From: Strigamia acuminata
Lineage: Eukaryota > Arthropoda > Chilopoda > Geophilomorpha > Linotaeniidae
DNA: 64,000 bases
Direction of reading: 5' to 3'
Assembly (NCBI GenBank): GCA_949358305.1
Contig: OX442314.1
Span: 29,993,118-30,057,117, forward strand
Below the pieces are notes generated by a model, which was not told the DNA's origin, did not search any database, and saw only the letters and a list, made by a program, of their open reading frames with translations. Shown piece by piece: positions 19,143 through 29,756 of the stretch. The translations under genes were made by a program, and so were the position numbers. The stretch's first letter is position 1; every line of letters starts with the position of its first letter.

Positions 19143-20350
19143 AAAATCGAAGAAATACAATAGGGTATATTCACCTAGCGTCATATGACGCGTCCTTGGT
19201 GTACAAGAATAATGGCGGATGTTTATCACGTGACCATGACCGTGCAGTGCAGCGATTGCTAACAACCCTTAAAGCGCCAAGTTCAAATGAATAAAGATTT
19301 GTTTTTAGTTTTTAATAAAAATGTATTTATTTTTTCTATAAGTATGTTTTATAGTTATGTCCGAACGACCTTTGTTAAGTTGGCTCCCCAAGTATAAGTC
19401 AATCAAAAAAAATTATTGGACTTTATGCAGAATTCAATGGACATCATTGGACATCTCTTTATTTTGATTGGACTCGCTTCCTTCTTATCACTTTTTCGAC
19501 TTTTAACATGGGGGACCAAAAGATTGCCCCACCCAACTTTAATACTTTGCCATCATTGAATTAGATGCATTGTTACCACTTTCAGAAATATTTATTAGGG
19601 AACCAGACTTTTGGTTCACCCTGTATATTGCCATTTTTTAAGGTACGAAGACGATACGTATCATCTGTTTTAATATGTTTTGTCTGTTTTGATGTTTTAT
19701 TTTGTGACTGGTATGGTCTTCGCCAGAGTAATCAGGGGACTGATACACTGGTGTGGGACGCATACTTCACGTAAAAACATGACAAGAACTCCCTATTATT
19801 GGTGGTTGGCCTTTAATACTGTTGTCTAGGGGTATGGGGAATCCCGTCACCCGTTGAGGGGATGCCACGAAGGCACACCGCACCGGCAACCGACCGGGTC
19901 CAAGGGGTCGGTTCAACGTAGCATTCATGTCGTACTCACCTACGACCCACGCGACCACTCATGGAGGGTGCACTATGGAGACTGTCATAGTACTGAGCTT
20001 CTTCGTGGTGAATGGCGAGGAATGCAGAGTTCACCGCCCGGGACAAGTCTTGTCCCTTCGATGGTTACAGCTCCTCAGCTCTCTCCCGGTCAGAGAGGTC
20101 CTCTCGTCTCCCTAACAGACTGACCCTCTCGTCTCCCTAACAGACTGACCCTCACTCCTCTCCTCACCACATCACTCGGCTCCCCTTCTCCCCCAGGCTA
20201 GATCAGTTCACCCAATGAGGGGAAGACCTTTGGGGCCGTATGGTGGTGTGTGGCAGTGCCGCAGGTCACCTGGGTGGCCAAGCGGTCACAGTTTACGTAT
20301 CAGTACTGTTTCTGTATTTAAATAGCACATGCACATTCATTTTAGTGTAA
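19141..20350. other. non-coding region with inverted repeats and a GC-rich island
   Basis: At 19720-20290 the sequence becomes GC-rich compared with its flanks and has no long frame. It resembles the end of a transposable element, but I cannot name it. A sequence starting tatattgccattttttaagg (about 19624) recurs inverted at about 20762-20822, so the stretch may be one composite element about 1.2 kb long. Confidence 0.4.
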
Positions 20351-20363
20351 TTCGTTTGAAACA

Positions 20364-20751
20364 ATGCCAAAAGTTGTCAATTCGAAATCGACACGGGAAC
20401 AATTAAAAATGTAATTAAAGATGTTAAAGTTGATTAGTGCTACACTGCGCGATCCGAGAAAATGAGTCCATACTACAGAATTACACTAAGCTTACTTCTA
20501 AAATTGCAAAATTTACATATGCCACTATCACCAGTTGCAAAGTTGAACGATTTTTTTCGCAATTTAAGTCTGTGCTTACTGACAAACAACACGGTTTTAC
20601 CATACAGCACTTAGACATGGTACTAATTTGTTTTGCAATAAATGATTTAACTGAAATAAATTTTTTTATTTTGCATATTGGAATTTTTGGTACATATTAT
20701 ATGCGCATATACTGTAACAAAATTTATTTTGCTTACATATCCGGGGTCTAG
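20364..20751 (+). pseudogene. remnant of a hAT-like transposase
   Basis: An ATG at 20364 opens MPKVVNSKSTREQLK and stops at once. From 20437 a second frame reads CKVERFFSQFKSVLTDKQHG followed by FTIQHLDMVLICFAIN, which has the spacing of the C-terminal dimerisation region of hAT transposases. The middle of the protein is missing, as in internally deleted copies. Short inverted words (GTTTACGTATC near 20288 and GATACGTAAAC near 20753) border it. Confidence 0.4.
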
Positions 20752-20948
20752 GATACGTAAACAAAACATATCAAAACAGACATTACGTATCATGTTCGTA
20801 CCTTAAAAAATGGCAATATATGCATTTATTTTCCGATTTTCAGAAAATATGCAATTTAAGCCAATTGCGGCTATACAATGCAATATAAATATGAAGTATG
20901 CATTTATGCATTTATCCGGGGTCTACTGATGAGAGTTGGTGTTCAGTA

Positions 20949-21489
20949 TAAGGGTGCAGTCGGATAGGATGCAATCGGACTCAAGCCGAGTTCGGATTGA
21001 ATTGAGTCGGATTCGGGTGGTCCCAAATCAATCCGATTTTTTTGGGGGAAAAAAACAGAAACCGATCCTTATAATTCAAAATTTTTTTGTTGTAAATGAA
21101 ATAAATCTTTTTTTGAGTTTTTGGTGTTTATGCCAAACTGAAAGATTTAAATGCAATTTATTTTAAAATCATATGGTTTTTTTTTTCTCACTTTTTTCGA
21201 CTTTTTTTGGTCAGTTTTGCACTTGATTCAATTTTTTTGGTCATTTCTGCACTTAATTCATCAGTTTTGGTCATTTTTACACATAATTTATCAGTTTGAG
21301 GCGTTTGGACGTTTTGGACTCAATCCTATCTGCAATCCGCACTCGGTTTGAATTGAATGAGGATAGGAATGGGTGGGCCGTCATTTTTTTTTTCGGATAG
21401 GATTGGATAATTGGTTTATCCATCCGAAAATTTTTGGATTGGACCGGATTTTTAAAAAATCCAATTCAAACCGATTCAAACGCACCCTT
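20949..21489. mobile_element. MITE inside a copia remnant
   Basis: The ends are TAAGGGTGC (20949) and GCACCCTTA (about 21489). Inside are Gly/Asp-like tcggat words in both orientations. The left flank reads DESWCS, a copia RNase H motif, and the right flank continues the same domain (ISWKTKKQ, MSSTESE), so the element was inserted into that coding remnant. Exact target duplication unclear. Confidence 0.55.
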
Positions 21490-21639
21490 AGTTTCACGCA
21501 AGTCGCGAAATCGTACACCAGATTGATCGTAAAAATCGGGCTTGCCACGATCAGTTGGAAAACTAAGAAACAGCATCTGGTCGCGATGTCATCAACGGAA
21601 AGTGAGATTTTAGCTATATGTGAGCTACTCAAGACAATA
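21490..21639 (+). pseudogene. copia RNase H remnant, left part
   Basis: The frame includes KIGLATISWKTKKQ and VAMSSTESEILAICELLK, the copia RNase H region. It stops at a TA (21638-21639) where a MITE begins. It resumes at 38110 with IIKWARDFLSKIGEG when the MITE and one TA are left out, which keeps the frame. A few frame errors show that this was already a dead fragment. Confidence 0.8.
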
Positions 21640-22087
21640 GGGGGTTTCATTAATTAAGCAATTTTGTAATTTTGCAACTTTAGCAATTTTGCACTTTTGG
21701 ATTTGTCACATGATATCAGTTCCACCAATCATGTGCATAATTGCAAAAACAGAAAACAGAAAAAATACACAATCACAAAATCAAAGGTAGTTTTGCTATT
21801 TTGGCAAAATGACAGCAGCCAAACTCAATCCAAGTGGCCATCACAAATTGTGATTAACAATTAGTTGCAAAAACAATCTCATGACTTTGCAATTTTGCAA
21901 TTATTTAAAGTCACATGACTTCCTATCCACCATATTGGGTTTTAGTTATATCCAACCAATTTTAAAATGTGATGCAAAATAACTAGTTCTATTTGTGTGA
22001 TGGATTTTTTTTAATGAGGTGCACCAGAGCCATTAATTGAGTTTCCTAGCTGTTATACAGTCATGGATGCATCAGCATATTGATGAT

Positions 22088-22382
22088 TGTGGAAACTGGC
22101 GGTTTCCAAAGTGAAATAATTTAGTTGAGTGTTTTGACCACCGTGGCACAAGTGAAAACTTACTTGTGACCCGGATTAAATGTATTCTTGGAATTGGGGA
22201 TTATCTTAATCCCTTTGCTTTATATACTCAAAATTGAATAAAATTATCACTGTCTTTTCAAATGTAAACCTGTCTACATCATTTCTCGAGTACGCAACAA
22301 TCAACCTGAATCCGACTCCATCCGTCGTTTTAAACCGTTTTAAGTTAAATCATTTTATACAAGTTGCGTGTGCAACGTTATA
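22088..22382 (+). repeat. BEL element 5' LTR
   Basis: It begins TGTGGAAACTGGCGG and ends CAACGTTATA. It matches the 3' LTR base for base as far as I can compare by eye. The start TG is usual; the end TA instead of CA is seen in some BEL elements. Confidence 0.9.
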
Positions 22383-22400
22383 TGGTGCCGAAACCCGGGA
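22383..22400 (+). promoter_or_regulatory. BEL primer-binding site
   Basis: TGGTGCCGAAACCCGGGA directly follows the LTR. It begins with TGG, the complement of a tRNA CCA end; I do not assign the tRNA. Confidence 0.75.
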
Positions 22401-22432
22401 TTTATTCTTAAAAAACGAACCAGAACGCGAAA

Positions 22433-25400
22433 ATGGACGATTTGGCAAGAAGTCGTGCACAAAGGAAAACACAGAGAAAAAGCGTGCGTGCGCTTTTTGC
22501 GAGATTGACGAAAGAAATGGCCGAGGATCCCCTCAACGAGGTACGATTATTATGCATACAAGCCCAACTAATCACAAAACGTTTGAAAATCGATAAACTG
22601 GACACAATAATCGCCGACGGGATCACCGACGTGAACGAGGTGGACCAAGACGAATTCGAAGCGGAAGAACTACAAGACGAGATGACCGCCGCCCGAATCA
22701 CACTCGAAGTCGCCTTGAAAGAACTCGCGCAAATGAAACAAACACCACCACAGCAAATACCACCGCAAGTACCACTCGCAAATATACCACTAGCTAACCC
22801 TCTTTTCGTTCCACCTGTGCAAAACCCTAACCCAATCCAACCACAATGTGCAGTGATGAAACTGCCGAAGTTAGAAGTCGCCAAGTTTAAAGGCACGCCG
22901 GAAACCTGGACGAGATTCTGGTCCGATTTCGAATTGAGCGTGCACAATAATACGGCGTTGCCCAAAACCGCCAAGTTTGTATATTTGCGGTCACTCGTCG
23001 AAGGACTTGCAGCGAATGCGATCAGCGGACTGACCGTAACGGAACTTAACTACGACACCGCCATTACCCTGCTCACCAATCGATTTGGTCGCAAGGAACA
23101 AATTGTCGGTGCGCACATGGCCAAGCTGCTCGAAATGCCATCCGTGAAACGAGTAGAAGATGTGGCGGCCCTACGGAGACTCTATGATTTCTGCGACCTG
23201 CATATTAAAAGCCTCGAAAACCTCGGAGTACCGGCGGAAACCTTTGGCCCATTGTTATGCCCAATACTCGCGCGTGCTGTGCCAACCAGCATACAACATG
23301 ATTTTGCACGTCCACGAGGAGATGCACCTTGGGTTGTTAAAGAATTTTTGGACTTTTTTAGATTCGAAGTAGCGATGCGCGAACGTACGGAAGCCGCCGA
23401 TAAAACCAGTAAACCACAGCAAGAATCGACGGAAGTCCCGAATACCAAAAAAGAAGAGGTGAAGAAAACCAATTACAAATCTAATAATCACAGTTCCGCT
23501 TCAGCCCTTTCCAACATCGTTTACAAATGCACATTTTGCGAAAAGGAAGACCACAAGAGTCCGGACTGTCCATTGACGGTCGAGAAGCGGAAAGAAGCAT
23601 GTTTCAAAGCACGTCGCTGCTACAGATGTCTAAAAGAAAATCACCAAGCTCGTCAATGTAATACCCGATTTAAATGTAGGAAATGCGAGCAGAAACATCA
23701 CACGTACTTGTGCGATAAGGAAGACAACAAGAAGACGGAAACAACTTTGACTTCGGCCGTTCAAGAATCAACAAATACGGAAACCGTGATGTTCCTGCAG
23801 GTCGTCGTGTTGGAAGCCAACGGAAACAACGAGAAGAGAAGAGTCCAATGCTTCTTGGATGGGGGATCCCAAAGAAGCTTTATAACTGAAAAACTGTCGA
23901 GAGAACTGCAACTAGAGAAGATTGGTGAGCAGTCAATCGCCCTCTTGACTTTCGGATCTACTGAACCAACAATTGCCAAACGGAAACAGGTGAAGTTAAG
24001 TTTGAATAACTGTGAAAATAGAAATTGCAATTTAGAAATCAAAGCGCTTGAGTCGCCCTGGATAACTCCGACATTACGAGGAAAACCTGACGAACGAGTA
24101 TTGGAAAAACTGAAGAAATACAACATCAAACTGGCTTACGACAACAGCGTTCACAGGGACGACGGCGTTTCCATCTTAATTGGCGTCGACAACTTTTGGA
24201 GAGTTACAACGGGAAAGCAGCAACGCATCGACGAAAATCTCATGGCAATCGAAACCATATTTGGATGGACGTTGCACGGCTCAACCGGAGAGACTGAAAC
24301 AACCGTGTCGTCTTTAGTACGGGTAAACAAGATTTTAGTTGCCGATAATACAGATGAACTTTTAGAAAAATTCTGGAACTTGGAATCGATTGGGATTCGC
24401 CACGAGACTATGGAACCGGGAATCGATGAAGTGGACACGTTGAAACGATTCAAAGAGCAGATCGAGTGGGTAGATGACCATTACGAAGTGGGATTCCCGT
24501 GGAAGATTGACCGCAAGGAATTGAACGACAATCGAGATGTTGCAAAAAAGCGTTTGTGGAGTTTAATTAACCGTTTTCGGAAAAATCCCAAGTTATATTT
24601 AGACTATAAAAAAGTGATCGACGAACAACTCGCCTCCGGAATCTTGGAAAAAGTTCCGAAGAACTCGAAACCAGACAACCCGTATTATATCCCTCATCGA
24701 CCAGTAATTGACGAAACTCGAGCCACAACAAAACTAAGAATTGTGTATGACGCGTCGTCACACGCAAAAGGATGTTTATCGCTAAACGACTGTCTGAGTA
24801 AGGGTCCGAATATGTTACCTCATCTAATAAACATTGTTTTGAAGTTCCGAACCGGCAAATACGGCGCAATCGGCGACATCGAGAAAGCCTTCCATCGAAT
24901 ACATCTCAAGACGGACGAACGAGACGTCACACGACTTTATTGGATTGAGGACGGGTGGAACGGTGAAGAGTCGGTAAAACTAATTGAATTGCGCCAAACT
25001 CGAGTTCCATTTGGGACAGGACCCAGTCCATTTTTACTAAATGCAACAGTAAAAGAACACGTCGACAAGTTTGAAGACCAATACCCGGACACATGCGACA
25101 AGCTGAAAGAAGACTTGTATGTAGACGATTTTGTAACAAGTATTGACAATTCGAACAAGTTAATTCAAATTTATGATGAGAGTCGTGAGATTTTGCAAGC
25201 CGCGAACATGAAATTAACCAAATGGAAGTCGAATGATGTGAAATTACAAGAGAAAATTATACGAGATGACCCAGATTGTGACGTGACAGTTTTTCAAAAG
25301 AAAACTAAGGTTTTGGGGGTAGTTTGGGATATTGAGTTAGATAAATTGGGATTAGACATTAGTGCATTGATTAACGAGATTAACTTGACCAAATACACCA

Positions 25401-25785
25401 AGAGATTTATTGTAAGAATTACCGCCATGATTTTTGACCCGTTGGGAATGGCAAACCCTTTTGTGGTAACTGCAAAAATAATTTTCCAAGAACTATGGAA
25501 GTTAAATGTTGGGTGGGATGACGTCATTCCAGAATATGTGAAGATAAAGTGGGAAAATTGGTATGTTCAGATACCATACCTTGAAAATTTAAATTTAGAG
25601 CGCAAATTATTAAATTGGAAAGGAAATTATGGAAAAAGGATTCACATTTTCTGTGATGCCAGTCCGAGAGCGTATGGCGTAGTAGCCTACACTCGAGTTC
25701 TGGACGAAACAAATGCTGTTAATATTGATTTTATCATTTCCAAGTGTAGAGTGGCGCCTGTAAAAGAACTAACATTACCAAAGCT
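22433..25785 (+). CDS. BEL/Pao gag-pol, 5' part (interrupted)
   Basis: The frame starts with ATG just after the primer site. Gag has the conserved DUF1759-like stretch FWSDFELSVHNNTALPKTAK and three zinc knuckles (CTFCEKEDHKSPDC, CYRCLKENHQARQC, CRKCEQKHHTYLC). A protease follows with FLDGGSQRSF. Reverse transcriptase motifs are LRIVYDASSHAKG, VPFGTGPSPFLLN and LYVDDFVTS. The part ends in RNase H at PVKELTLPKL, where the gypsy-type LTR starts. Beyond 25785 the frame reads LTR sequence to a stop at 25828. Pol proteins copy and integrate the element inside virus-like particles. Confidence 0.93.
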
Positions 25786-26736
25786 TGCTGCGATCCGGGT
25801 TATTATCGCACTTATTTCTAATAAATAAGCACGAAACCGCAGGTGAATGCTATAAAAGACTTACAATCGGCGGCCTTAAATTATCTAGGGGTTAAGTTTA
25901 AGGAAAGAAATAAAAAGACAGTTTTTCGTATAAAAATCACAATAAATATGCTTTATTCGTTTAAATTACAATGACTAGTTAAAATGTGCGACAAGTCGCG
26001 TAATAATGAGTATGAAACAAAGGAAGGGCTTGCAACGACTGTTGCAAGCTACAAAGCGTCAGAAATGGCGCTTAAACAACACACAGTTGTTAGGCGAAGG
26101 CAAATTGTCTTCGTTCTGTAAACTCACGAACGATGGTCGAAGACGATGGTTCTCGTGGGCTCCTTCTACGACTCGTGCGACGGCTCGGCGGCGGTGGTTG
26201 ACGGCTGTAGGCGTCCGGCTCTCGTACGATGGCGGTGGCTGTCGTTCGCGCGGCAGCGACGGCGATGGTTCACGATCGTCGGGAAACTTCTCGGTTACGA
26301 TTGCTGGAATTAGCTTCGGCTAATTCAAGCAGGATAGCTGGCTTTGTAATTCGTTACAAAGCAAGCTGGTGAAACTTGACGGTTACACGGTCCACTGTCA
26401 ATACGTATTGTCGGAGCAGATATCGCAGTGATGTTGTGGGTTGTGTATTTTTGTCAAGAGTCCCGATTTGAGCCAAGGCGCGAGCCCAGCACGCTTCAAT
26501 ATTGCGCAGAAAACCTGCGCACTTAGCTCAAATGGGTGCAACTAGTGGTTATTACACCATATTGCACCATAACGGCTAATAACCGTCTTCACCCCGGACA
26601 ACCTGGGGTGATATGTGCCTAGAGAGGATTTCTCCCCTCGGTCACATGATCTGACTTGGCGTGTGCCACAGTCAAATTAATTAGAAGACAATTAATTTTA
26701 TCTTCTAAGTTGGTGAAATATATTGAGATCACCACA
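25786..26736 (-). repeat. gypsy-type element 3' LTR
   Basis: On the minus strand it starts TGTGGTGATCTCAAT and ends GATCGCAGCA. It has many short hairpins. A 105-codon plus-strand frame inside it is also present in the other LTR and is not considered a gene. The polypurine tract aaatggggggatg precedes it (26737-26749). Confidence 0.9.
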
Positions 26737-26788
26737 CATCCCCCCATTTAAGACGAATCTTACATGGAGAGAAAATGAACAAACCAAT

Positions 26789-27532
26789 TTATGATTCGTC
26801 CATGTTCTGAGTTCGCTCAGGCGTCAACGGGCGCATCATGTCCGTGGCGTCGTCCCTCGGATTTGACCGCTCGTTAACCGTACACAGGTCGCGACCTGCG
26901 TTTGGTCCGGAGACCATTCCAGGGTTGACATGAAGCCAAACCTGGATGATTCTTGCCGAGTTCGCTCGGTTGAAAAATCCTAGCGCCGCAAACTCTATCG
27001 GATCCTCTGGCGCCAATCGTGCTCTCAGGAGTCGGTCGTGGAGCACTGATGGTGGGCTTAACACCCGAATGTGGTCTTCGAGCCACATAAACACCTGCCT
27101 CGACAACTTGTGATTGTTGCTAAGCAGTGTTCGCGTATCCGGCGTCAAATAGAAGTGCGGATACAGGCGCATCAGAGTCTTGTATGCCGACTCTTTCTTC
27201 ATCGCCTTGACCTTCGTCTCCGGCTTGGCTGGCGGCGGCGGCGGCGGTGGACGTGAGTCTTCCGTCGTGGCATCGTCGAAATGGCTCGGCGAGCCCAAGA
27301 AAACCAACGCGGGTGCGGAGGTTGACGAGGGTGTGACGCCTCGTCCCTGCGCTCGACCAACTCCGGTGAGCTTACGGGGTTCGACTGCCCGTTGAACTCC
27401 GGCTGGAGTTTGAGAACTTCCGGCGTTCTCCGGCCAAAACGAACATCCAGCGCCTTCTTGGGCCGACTGGAAAACAGCTAGCGACGCGGCTGCTGTGGCG
27501 CTCGTAACTGGAAGCGGTGTTCTTCCGGCCAT
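26789..27532 (-). CDS. unrecognised ORF 4 of the gypsy-type element
   Basis: A 247-codon minus-strand frame that overlaps the end of ORF 3 by 55 bases in another phase. The first 110 residues are Pro/Ala/Ser-rich, with a run of seven prolines. The rest is probably folded (YKTLMRLYPHFYLTPD, QVFMWLEDHIRVLSPPS, ARIIQVWLHVNPGM). It ends 52 bases before the 3' LTR. It could be reached by frameshift or a further splice from ORF 3. No known domain; weak resemblance in layout to the frame ending at 56018. Confidence 0.45.
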   Translation of the reverse strand: MAGRTPLPVTSATAAASLAVFQSAQEGAGCSFWPENAGSSQTPAGVQRAVEPRKLTGVGRAQGRGVTPSSTSAPALVFLGSPSHFDDATTEDSRPPPPPPPAKPETKVKAMKKESAYKTLMRLYPHFYLTPDTRTLLSNNHKLSRQVFMWLEDHIRVLSPPSVLHDRLLRARLAPEDPIEFAALGFFNRANSARIIQVWLHVNPGMVSGPNAGRDLCTVNERSNPRDDATDMMRPLTPERTQNMDES

Positions 27533-29414
27533 TTGCGCCGTGGCCTTCGCAAAGGACCACTCGGTTCTTCGGTCTCGCCGTTTGCTACGACTTGCTTAAT
27601 GAGCTCGGCTAAGATCGTAGGCGGGTCGAGCCGGAGGTGGTACCACAGCTCGACTTTCTTCTCCGACAGGCCCATCGGCGCGGTCCAAAGGTAAGTAATG
27701 GCCGCTAACGCCTGTCCTGGCGAAGGAAGAACACCAGGGTACAACACCCTAGTCATCCCCGGAATTAGCTGACGCTGAAAATCCGTCAGACGGGGATCAT
27801 CAATGGTCTTGATGTCTGAGAGCTCCAGCCTTTCAGCCAATCTCTGCCAGTCCTTCTGCGACTCGGCGATCTGGGCGCTTTGGTATGCGTCCAGCTTCTG
27901 GAGCACTTCCTGCTGCGCTCTAATGGGTTGCTGCTCGTAGCAGGTCCATTGTGGTCCGAATGACTCACTAAAAAATGGCCGGAGTTGCAGGTTGCTAACT
28001 CCAGCCGGCAAGCGGGAAACATATCCATGTTCGGGCAAGCGGCTAGCGTGTCCAGGTACTGGCACGCTACAGTCGGGAGAAATATCACCGACAACACGTC
28101 TCATGGCGTATGGAGTAGCCGGGTTGTCCACTTTGAACGTGGAGGCGGTTCGGCTACTTCGTGCGGACTGGATTGTGGAGTCCGATTCAAAGCTTAGCGA
28201 AGACGACGAGCCAAACGTCTCTGGTGTCCGTCCTCGTCGCGACTGCGGGCGTGGTGGCGGTGCTTCAGTCGAATATGGGCGCGATCGCCTCTGTCGCTCC
28301 TCTCGATCGCGGCTGGATTCTCGAAACATCGGGCGTGTTGCTTGATCCGGCGGAGGGAGTCTTCCCACCCTCAAATCCTCGTCTTGCAGCGGAGGATTGA
28401 TGGCCGCTGGGGCCGGGAGTTCATCTTCTCGATAGAACGGGAGAGCGCATCGCGCTTGCTCCTCTGCCTCGTGTTCTTGAGCCAGTTGTCGATTTTCGTC
28501 GACGCGAAGCTGCGCTGCGGCGGCTCGGAGTGCTTTCGACGGGAAGAATCCCGGAAAATCATTGAAGCACCCGGCGAGCGCCAACTGGTGGAGCTCGGTT
28601 TGTGTGACGGGAAATTGCGGGTTCCCGTCACGAACGGACTGACGATACCGCTTAACGACTTCTCGCTGAGTCGTTTTGAGGTTTTTCCTCACTTGGTGGA
28701 GAGCACCGTAATTAATTCCGGTGCTCCTGAGCACTCTTCTGCGCTCGTGACGCTCTCGAGGCGTCACTGGCCATTGGTTGTGCAGCAACTCGGCAGCTAG
28801 TGGTCCTGGGGGGCTCTCGTCGAGCGTCCACTCGATTTCGTCGACTCCGTTGACGTGAAGGCGCTCGATGAACCGGCCTTTTGCTCCAAGACCTTGCAGG
28901 GCGGACTTCGAGAAGTCGTGGCGCAACTTCCACCACGTGTTGTTTGCCGTCTTCAGTCTTCTGATTTTTTCGGGCAACGCCGCTCGAAAAATCAGCGGGT
29001 GCTGAGTCGGCACGTGATCGGGAAGCGCGAATGGCGTTTCTCGATCCCTCTCGATCTATATTCGAAGAAAAATAAATAAATTAGTTTATTTAAAAATAAA
29101 CAAATAATTTCTTATTTGAAATATTTTTTAAGCTTAGCGCTTGTGGCAGTGAGCCACTAAGGGATGTTGGTTGTCATGGCAACTCCCTTCGCACATGCTT
29201 GAAGCACGTGACTTTTATAGCCGCCATTTTTATTTTTTAGCGGCTTGTGTTTGAAGTCAGGAAAAGTGAAATTACTCAATTTTTTTGACTGAAACACTAG
29301 GTAAAAATTATTTTACTAATTTACCCTCTCTTGTAACGATAATTGGACGTCGTTACCGGCTCCTTCCATCGGCGCTTCATCGTCCGCATGGAGGTTGACT
29401 TCGTCGTCTGCCAT
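27478..29414 (-). CDS. unrecognised ORF 3 of the gypsy-type element (probably spliced)
   Basis: The main frame runs 29065 to 27478. A likely short first exon is 29414 to about 29325 (start MADDEVNLHADDEAPMEGAG), ending in AGG before GTAAATTAG; a minus-strand acceptor CGAATATAG lies at about 29066 and joins in phase 0. That gives about 550 residues. It is basic and helical at the start (RRLKTANNTWWKLRHDF), Arg/Pro/Ser-rich in the middle and helical again at the end. It has no signal peptide, membrane segment or furin-like site, so it is not an env gene. I do not recognise it. Without the leader exon the frame would need a GTG start. Confidence 0.55.
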
Positions 29415-29756
29415 TCTCCTTCTTTTTCGCGTCGAAAAAGAAATTCTTTCAGCTAGAAAGAATTAACAAATTATATTAAATATATTTATCAAATTTTTCT
29501 TTCAGAAAAATAACTTACAGTTTGCTGAATCAAGAAAAACTGTCGTGCTGTATCGGAGTCGATGCATCCACTTCAAAACTTATCGGAAAAGTGGCTAAGT
29601 TCGTTGATTGGAGAAACGAACTTGTTTCGGTGACACCGAATGACGTCACAAATTATAACGTATTGTGAACGTTGTCATTCGAGTGTGGACTACGAATGAC
29701 GTCACGAGATTGCTCTCTCGGATCTTTTGGGTAAACCCAAAAGGTGAAAGTCAACG
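29066..29756. other. gap between pol and ORF 3 of the gypsy-type element
   Basis: Apart from the proposed leader exon (29325-29414) this is non-coding and AT-rich. Tandem words such as aatgacgtcac (29640-29705) occur twice. Confidence 0.5.

Noticed and set aside
26006-26323. 105-codon gene, also at 34834-35151
   Set aside because: It lies inside the LTRs of the gypsy-type element and opposes its transcription; no domain is seen.
26789-29013. Envelope gene of an errantivirus
   Set aside because: There is no signal peptide, transmembrane segment or cleavage site, and composition is Arg/Pro-rich.
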